Of a stretch of 64,000 nucleotides of DNA, positions 60,760-64,000 are shown piece after piece. A program made the position numbers and the translations under genes. This stretch comes from an uncultured bacterium (GTDB lineage Bacteria; CSSED10-310; CALFER01), in contig CALFER010000017.1 in assembly GCA_937951895.1 (NCBI GenBank), positions 1 to 64,000 on the forward strand, given 5' to 3'. The notes below the pieces were generated by a model, which was not told the DNA's origin, did not search any database, and saw nothing but the letters and a program-made list of their open reading frames with translations. Within the stretch, counting starts at the first letter, position 1; every line of letters starts with the position of its first letter.

Positions 60760-61596
60760 TTAGAGGGGCAGCCAGACGAGCCGTATGTATGCGTACATCA
60801 ATGGAGCGGTGAGGAGCAGACTGTCAAGGCGATCCAGAAAACCGCCGTGTCCCGGAATCAAATGGCCCGAGTCCTTGACACAGGCTGCTCGCTTGAAGAT
60901 GGACTTGAGAAGATCTCCGGTGTGTGACAGCACAATGATAACAGGACTCAGGAGCAGTAAATGCCAGAATGGAATCGGAAGTCTGAAAGCGGCATTGGCC
61001 AGAAGCCCTGCAATGGTCCCTGTCACGAGCGCTCCGATGAGTCCCTCGACGGTTTTTCCGGGACTGATGACCGGAGACAGACGTCGTTTGCCGAACCGGC
61101 GTCCGATGTGCATGGCCCCAGCATCTCCGAGCCATACGATGCTCAACAGCAGAAACAGAACATATCGGCCATCCAACGGAACCTCATTGCCTCTGATCAG
61201 AATGAGCGATCCGCAACTCCAGGACACGATCAGGCTTGCAGTGATCAATCCCGACACACTCGCTGCGGCTGCTTTCATGTCAGTCTGTGGTCCGGCAGCA
61301 TAATACAGGGCCGATCCGATCAGAACGATGGCCGTCGGGAAGACGATCAGGAATCCGTCCTGATAGATATCGTAGGCCAGAAAACCGGTGATACAGATTG
61401 CCCCGGAAATGATGCCGACTGTTTTCGGAATCGCGCCGGACACTTTGCAGATGATGACGAGCCATTCCGAGAGAGCGATCAGGAACAGCGATCCGGCGAT
61501 GGTTGCGAAAAGGGCTTGATGGGGATACAGGATCAGGATGATGACCAGCGGCAGGGCAACGATCGCCGTCAGATATCGCACAACCGTGTTCTTCAC
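60760..61596 (-). CDS. cdsA: Phosphatidate cytidylyltransferase
   Basis: The GTG at 61596 overlaps the uppS stop by 4 bases and gives 278 residues. Eight or so membrane helices are visible. The CdsA signature is present as SHTGDLLKSIFKR followed by KDSGHLIPGHGGFLDRLDS. In the usual pattern an acidic residue stands where this sequence has Lys in GDLLKS, a minor deviation. The enzyme makes CDP-diacylglycerol for phospholipid synthesis. The gene sits between uppS and dxr, its usual neighbours. Confidence 0.94.
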   Translation of the reverse strand: MKNTVVRYLTAIVALPLVIILILYPHQALFATIAGSLFLIALSEWLVIICKVSGAIPKTVGIISGAICITGFLAYDIYQDGFLIVFPTAIVLIGSALYYAAGPQTDMKAAAASVSGLITASLIVSWSCGSLILIRGNEVPLDGRYVLFLLLSIVWLGDAGAMHIGRRFGKRRLSPVISPGKTVEGLIGALVTGTIAGLLANAAFRLPIPFWHLLLLSPVIIVLSHTGDLLKSIFKRAACVKDSGHLIPGHGGFLDRLDSLLLTAPLMYAYIRLVWLPL

Positions 61597-62366
61597 CGGG
61601 TCGGTGCTCCGCCGGATACCTTGCCGAAACGCCTGTCCCGGTGCTGATACTCGTAAATTGCACGGATCAGATCCTGCGGTGCGAAATCCGGCCAGAGAAC
61701 ATCGGTAAAGAAAAACTCGGAATACGAACACTGCCAGAGCAGAAAGTTGGAGAGCCGATATTCCCCACTCGTACGGATGATCAATTCCGGATCCGGCAGA
61801 CCGGCGGTCAGCAATCGGTCCGAAAAGATCTGTTCCGTCACAGCATCCGGATCGATCTTTCCGTTCATCGCATCCCGCATCAGCGATCGGGTCGCAGCGA
61901 GAATTTCTTCGCGACCGCTATATCCCAGCGCGAGATTCAATGTGAGATTCTGTCCGGAAGCCGTCTCGGACATGGTGCATTCGAGTTCTTGGACAACCGA
62001 TTCCGGGAACTGATGAAGATCCCCGCTGATACGCAGTCGGACGCCGTTTTTCAGGAGACGCTCACGCTGCGAAATCAGATTGGCATGGAGAATCTCCATG
62101 AGTGCTTTGACCTCGAGAATCGGACGATTCCAGTTTTCGCGTGAGAATGTATACAAGGTCAGGAATCGGATTCCGAGTTCGGTTGCGGATTCGGTTATCC
62201 GCTCGACGGTCCTGACCCCTGCATGATGTCCGGCAATTCGAGGCAAACCGCGTTTACCGGCCCATCGACCGTTTCCGTCCATGATGATGGCGATATGGAT
62301 CGGGAGTTTGTTCCGATCGAGCATATCGGCGGTGATTCTGGCTGGACGTTTCGTGCTGCGAATCAT
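61593..62366 (-). CDS. uppS: Undecaprenyl diphosphate synthase
   Basis: The 257-residue cis-prenyltransferase has the catalytic Asp in IIMDGNGRWAGKRGL, the conserved LTLYTFSRENW, and the C-terminal RTSGEYRLSNFLLWQ with TDVLWPDF. It makes the C55 lipid carrier for peptidoglycan and other envelope polymers. The N-terminal extension of about 15 residues before the first conserved motif is ordinary. It lies 9 bases after frr and overlaps cdsA. Confidence 0.97.
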   Translation of the reverse strand: MIRSTKRPARITADMLDRNKLPIHIAIIMDGNGRWAGKRGLPRIAGHHAGVRTVERITESATELGIRFLTLYTFSRENWNRPILEVKALMEILHANLISQRERLLKNGVRLRISGDLHQFPESVVQELECTMSETASGQNLTLNLALGYSGREEILAATRSLMRDAMNGKIDPDAVTEQIFSDRLLTAGLPDPELIIRTSGEYRLSNFLLWQCSYSEFFFTDVLWPDFAPQDLIRAIYEYQHRDRRFGKVSGGAPTR

Positions 62367-62375
62367 GCCGATATC

Positions 62376-62933
62376 CTAGAAATCGAGTATTTCTTTTTCT
62401 TTGGCGAGTCCGGCGGCATCCAGTTTTTTGATATAGTCATCCGTCAGTTTCTGGATCTCGTCATACCCTTTGTGGGCTTCGTCCTCGGTGACTTCCTTAT
62501 CCTTCAGAATCTGCTTGATCTGGTCATTGGCTTCGCGACGGATGTTTCGCAACGCCACCCGGCCTTCTTCGGTCATTTTTTTCACGACCTTGACCAATTG
62601 CTGGCGACGCTCTTCCGTCAGGGCGGGAATATTGATCCGGATCAGTTTTCCGTCGGAATTCGGCACGAGACCCGTGTCGCTTTTCTGAATCGCTTTTTCG
62701 ACCTGAGTGGTGACGGATGCATCCCATGGCTGGATGACGATCAGAGTGGGTTCGGGGATCGATATCTTGGCGACCTGCTTGATGGGCGTTGGTGTTCCAT
62801 AGTAATCGACCTTGATATGCTCAACCAAAGCAGAGTTGGCTCGACCGGTTCTCACCGACGAATACTGACGCTGGTAATGATCCAAAGTCTCTTCCATCTT
62901 CAGAATCGTCTCTTCATTCACATCCTTGATCAT
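62376..62933 (-). CDS. frr: Ribosome recycling factor
   Basis: The 185-residue protein matches RRF throughout: the first helix KMEETLDHYQ, SVRTGRANSALV, the domain II motif YYGTPTPIKQVAKISIPEP, and the C-terminal helices VKKMTEEGRVALRNIRREAND. It splits post-termination ribosomes with EF-G. The start overlaps the pyrH stop by 4 bases, the standard tsf-pyrH-frr order. Confidence 0.98.
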   Translation of the reverse strand: MIKDVNEETILKMEETLDHYQRQYSSVRTGRANSALVEHIKVDYYGTPTPIKQVAKISIPEPTLIVIQPWDASVTTQVEKAIQKSDTGLVPNSDGKLIRINIPALTEERRQQLVKVVKKMTEEGRVALRNIRREANDQIKQILKDKEVTEDEAHKGYDEIQKLTDDYIKKLDAAGLAKEKEILDF

Positions 62934-63664
62934 GACTCGTCTCCTTTTGTGATCAGTGTGCCGACATTCTGTCCCAGTATCGTCCGGATAAGATTTCCCG
63001 ATTCGGTCAGATTGATGACACGAACCGGCAGCGAGTTATCTCTGCACAGAGCGATCGATGTGGCATCCATGACCTTCAGGTTCAGATTCAGAACGCGGTC
63101 ATAACTGAGCTGATCGAATTTGACCGCATCCTTGAATATCTTGGGATCCTTGTCGAAAACGCCGTCGACTTTGGTCGCTTTGATCATGACATTGGCATTG
63201 ATTTCGAGGGCGCGAAGTGCAGCCGCGGTATCCGTCGAAAAATATGGGTTTCCGGTACCCCCGGCAAACACGACGACCTTGCCGTCATCGAGGCATGCCC
63301 GAGCGGTTTGCGCCGAGTAACTCGGGAAGACACCGGCGATGTTCAATGCCGAGAACGCCTCTGCAGGTTGTCCAGCCGCGATCAGAAACTGCTTGACGGC
63401 CAGTGCATTGATCATAGTTGCGAGCATCCCCATCTGATCGGCGGCCACCCGGTCGATCCGTCCATCGGCATGGATTCCCCTGAAAATATTGCCTCCGCCG
63501 ATCACCAGCGCGATACCTGCGCCCGTCGCAGCAGCGGATTTGACTTCGAGTGCAAAGGAAAAGGCGGTGGAGGGGTCGATTCCCTGCTTGCCACCGCCCA
63601 ATGCTTCACCCGACATTTTGACGAGGACTCTGATATGATTCGATTGAGTGTGTTCCACGTTCAC
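62930..63664 (-). CDS. pyrH: UMP kinase
   Basis: The 244-residue amino-acid-kinase-fold enzyme has VLVKMSGEALGG, VIGGGNIFRG, FAGGTGNPYFSTDTAAALRA and ATKVDGVFDKDPK, all typical of bacterial UMP kinase. It phosphorylates UMP to UDP. It lies 32 bases behind tsf and overlaps frr. The short N-terminal extension MNVEHTQSNHI is variable in the family. Confidence 0.98.
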   Translation of the reverse strand: MNVEHTQSNHIRVLVKMSGEALGGGKQGIDPSTAFSFALEVKSAAATGAGIALVIGGGNIFRGIHADGRIDRVAADQMGMLATMINALAVKQFLIAAGQPAEAFSALNIAGVFPSYSAQTARACLDDGKVVVFAGGTGNPYFSTDTAAALRALEINANVMIKATKVDGVFDKDPKIFKDAVKFDQLSYDRVLNLNLKVMDATSIALCRDNSLPVRVINLTESGNLIRTILGQNVGTLITKGDES

Positions 63665-63696
63665 GAGCCCTCGTTATCGGTGAGAACGCCGCTGGC

Positions 63697-64000
63697 TTAT
63701 TCGCCCAATGACATCCTCACAAAGCGGCCGATCCGAATGTTCTCGCCCAATTTCGCGATGACGGCCTTGATTACTTCCTCAACGGTTTTCTCTTCGTCCT
63801 TCACGAACTGCTGTTTGAGCAGACAGAACTGAGTGTAGAACTTGGAGACCTTCCCATCAACGATTTTTTCGACGATGTTCTGCGGTTTTCCCAGAGCGGC
63901 GACCTGCTCGGTATAGATCGCGCGTTCTTTTTCGAGAACGTCGGCGGGAACGCTTTCCGGATCGAGATATGCCGGGTTGGCCGATGCGATATGCATGGCG
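63697..64000 (-). CDS. tsf: Elongation factor Ts, C-terminal part (cut by window edge)
   Basis: The reading frame enters from the right edge; about 100 C-terminal residues are present. The segment EVIAKLGENIRIGRFVRMSLGE and FCLLKQQFVKDEEKTVEEV match the EF-Ts C-terminal dimerisation domain. Its place upstream of pyrH and frr supports the identification. The true start and probably rpsB lie beyond base 64000. EF-Ts is the nucleotide exchange factor of EF-Tu. Confidence 0.95.
   Translation of the reverse strand, partial: AMHIASANPAYLDPESVPADVLEKERAIYTEQVAALGKPQNIVEKIVDGKVSKFYTQFCLLKQQFVKDEEKTVEEVIKAVIAKLGENIRIGRFVRMSLGE

Overview
The window comes from a free-living Gram-negative bacterium of moderate GC content. 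It carries OmpA-type outer-membrane proteins, a TolB-like propeller, an ECF sigma/anti-sigma/HtrA-like set and the complete rod-shape locus. Isoprenoids are made by the MEP pathway (dxr, ispG). Gingipain-type C25 and S1 proteases with Pro/Thr linkers, an MAM-like module and an inner-membrane GT-C/TPR protein suggest one of the deep-branching, mostly uncultured Gram-negative phyla. The phylum cannot be fixed by eye. No rRNA, tRNA, CRISPR array or insertion sequence was seen, and genes are packed with many 4-bp start/stop overlaps.

Layout. 33-4905 (-): an S1 protease, an M55 aminopeptidase, then an aryl-polyene-type acyl carrier protein, a COG4648-like membrane protein and a tandem flavodoxin-fold reductase; this lipid/polyketide-type operon probably continues left of the window. 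4991-9583 (+): GT-C/TPR protein, cobalamin-type radical SAM enzyme and type III polyketide synthase. 9570-12987 (-): BNR propeller and OmpA-like barrel. 13248-20081 (-): polyphosphate operon (polyP:AMP phosphotransferase, PPK1, stand-alone PPX-type HD domain, CYTH-CHAD, unknown membrane protein). 20211-22081 (+): DUF4380-like and TolB-like proteins. 22189-29144 (-): a six-gene operon combining PspA/IM30, an ABC importer whose binding protein is fused to an OmpA peptidoglycan-binding domain, a coiled-coil membrane protein and a Ycf46-like AAA+ ATPase. This is the best candidate for an undescribed system.

29389-37665: MIO-type ammonia-lyase with an Ala-Cys-Gly triad, M61 peptidase, a very large C25 protease and an unrecognised protein. 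37892-41336 (+): NtrB/NtrC-like two-component pair. 41493-50863 (+): mreB-mreC-mreD-mrdA-rodA, a fused radical SAM/DUF2344 protein and RNase E/G. 50980-53708 (+): ECF sigma factor, anti-sigma factor and an HtrA-like protein that has lost its catalytic His and Asp. 53722-57507 (-): YdeI-like protein, AmrS-type radical SAM enzyme, thiD, thiC. 57649-58527 (+): a site-2 protease gene broken by short indels. 58514-64000 (-): the conserved tsf-pyrH-frr-uppS-cdsA-dxr-ispG operon, with tsf cut by the window edge.

The recurring theme is the cell envelope: elongation machinery, lipid carrier synthesis, envelope stress, peptidoglycan-anchored proteins and secreted proteases. The S1 and C25 proteases share a Pro/Thr linker followed by a similar C-terminal domain, which may be a surface-sorting or adhesion module.
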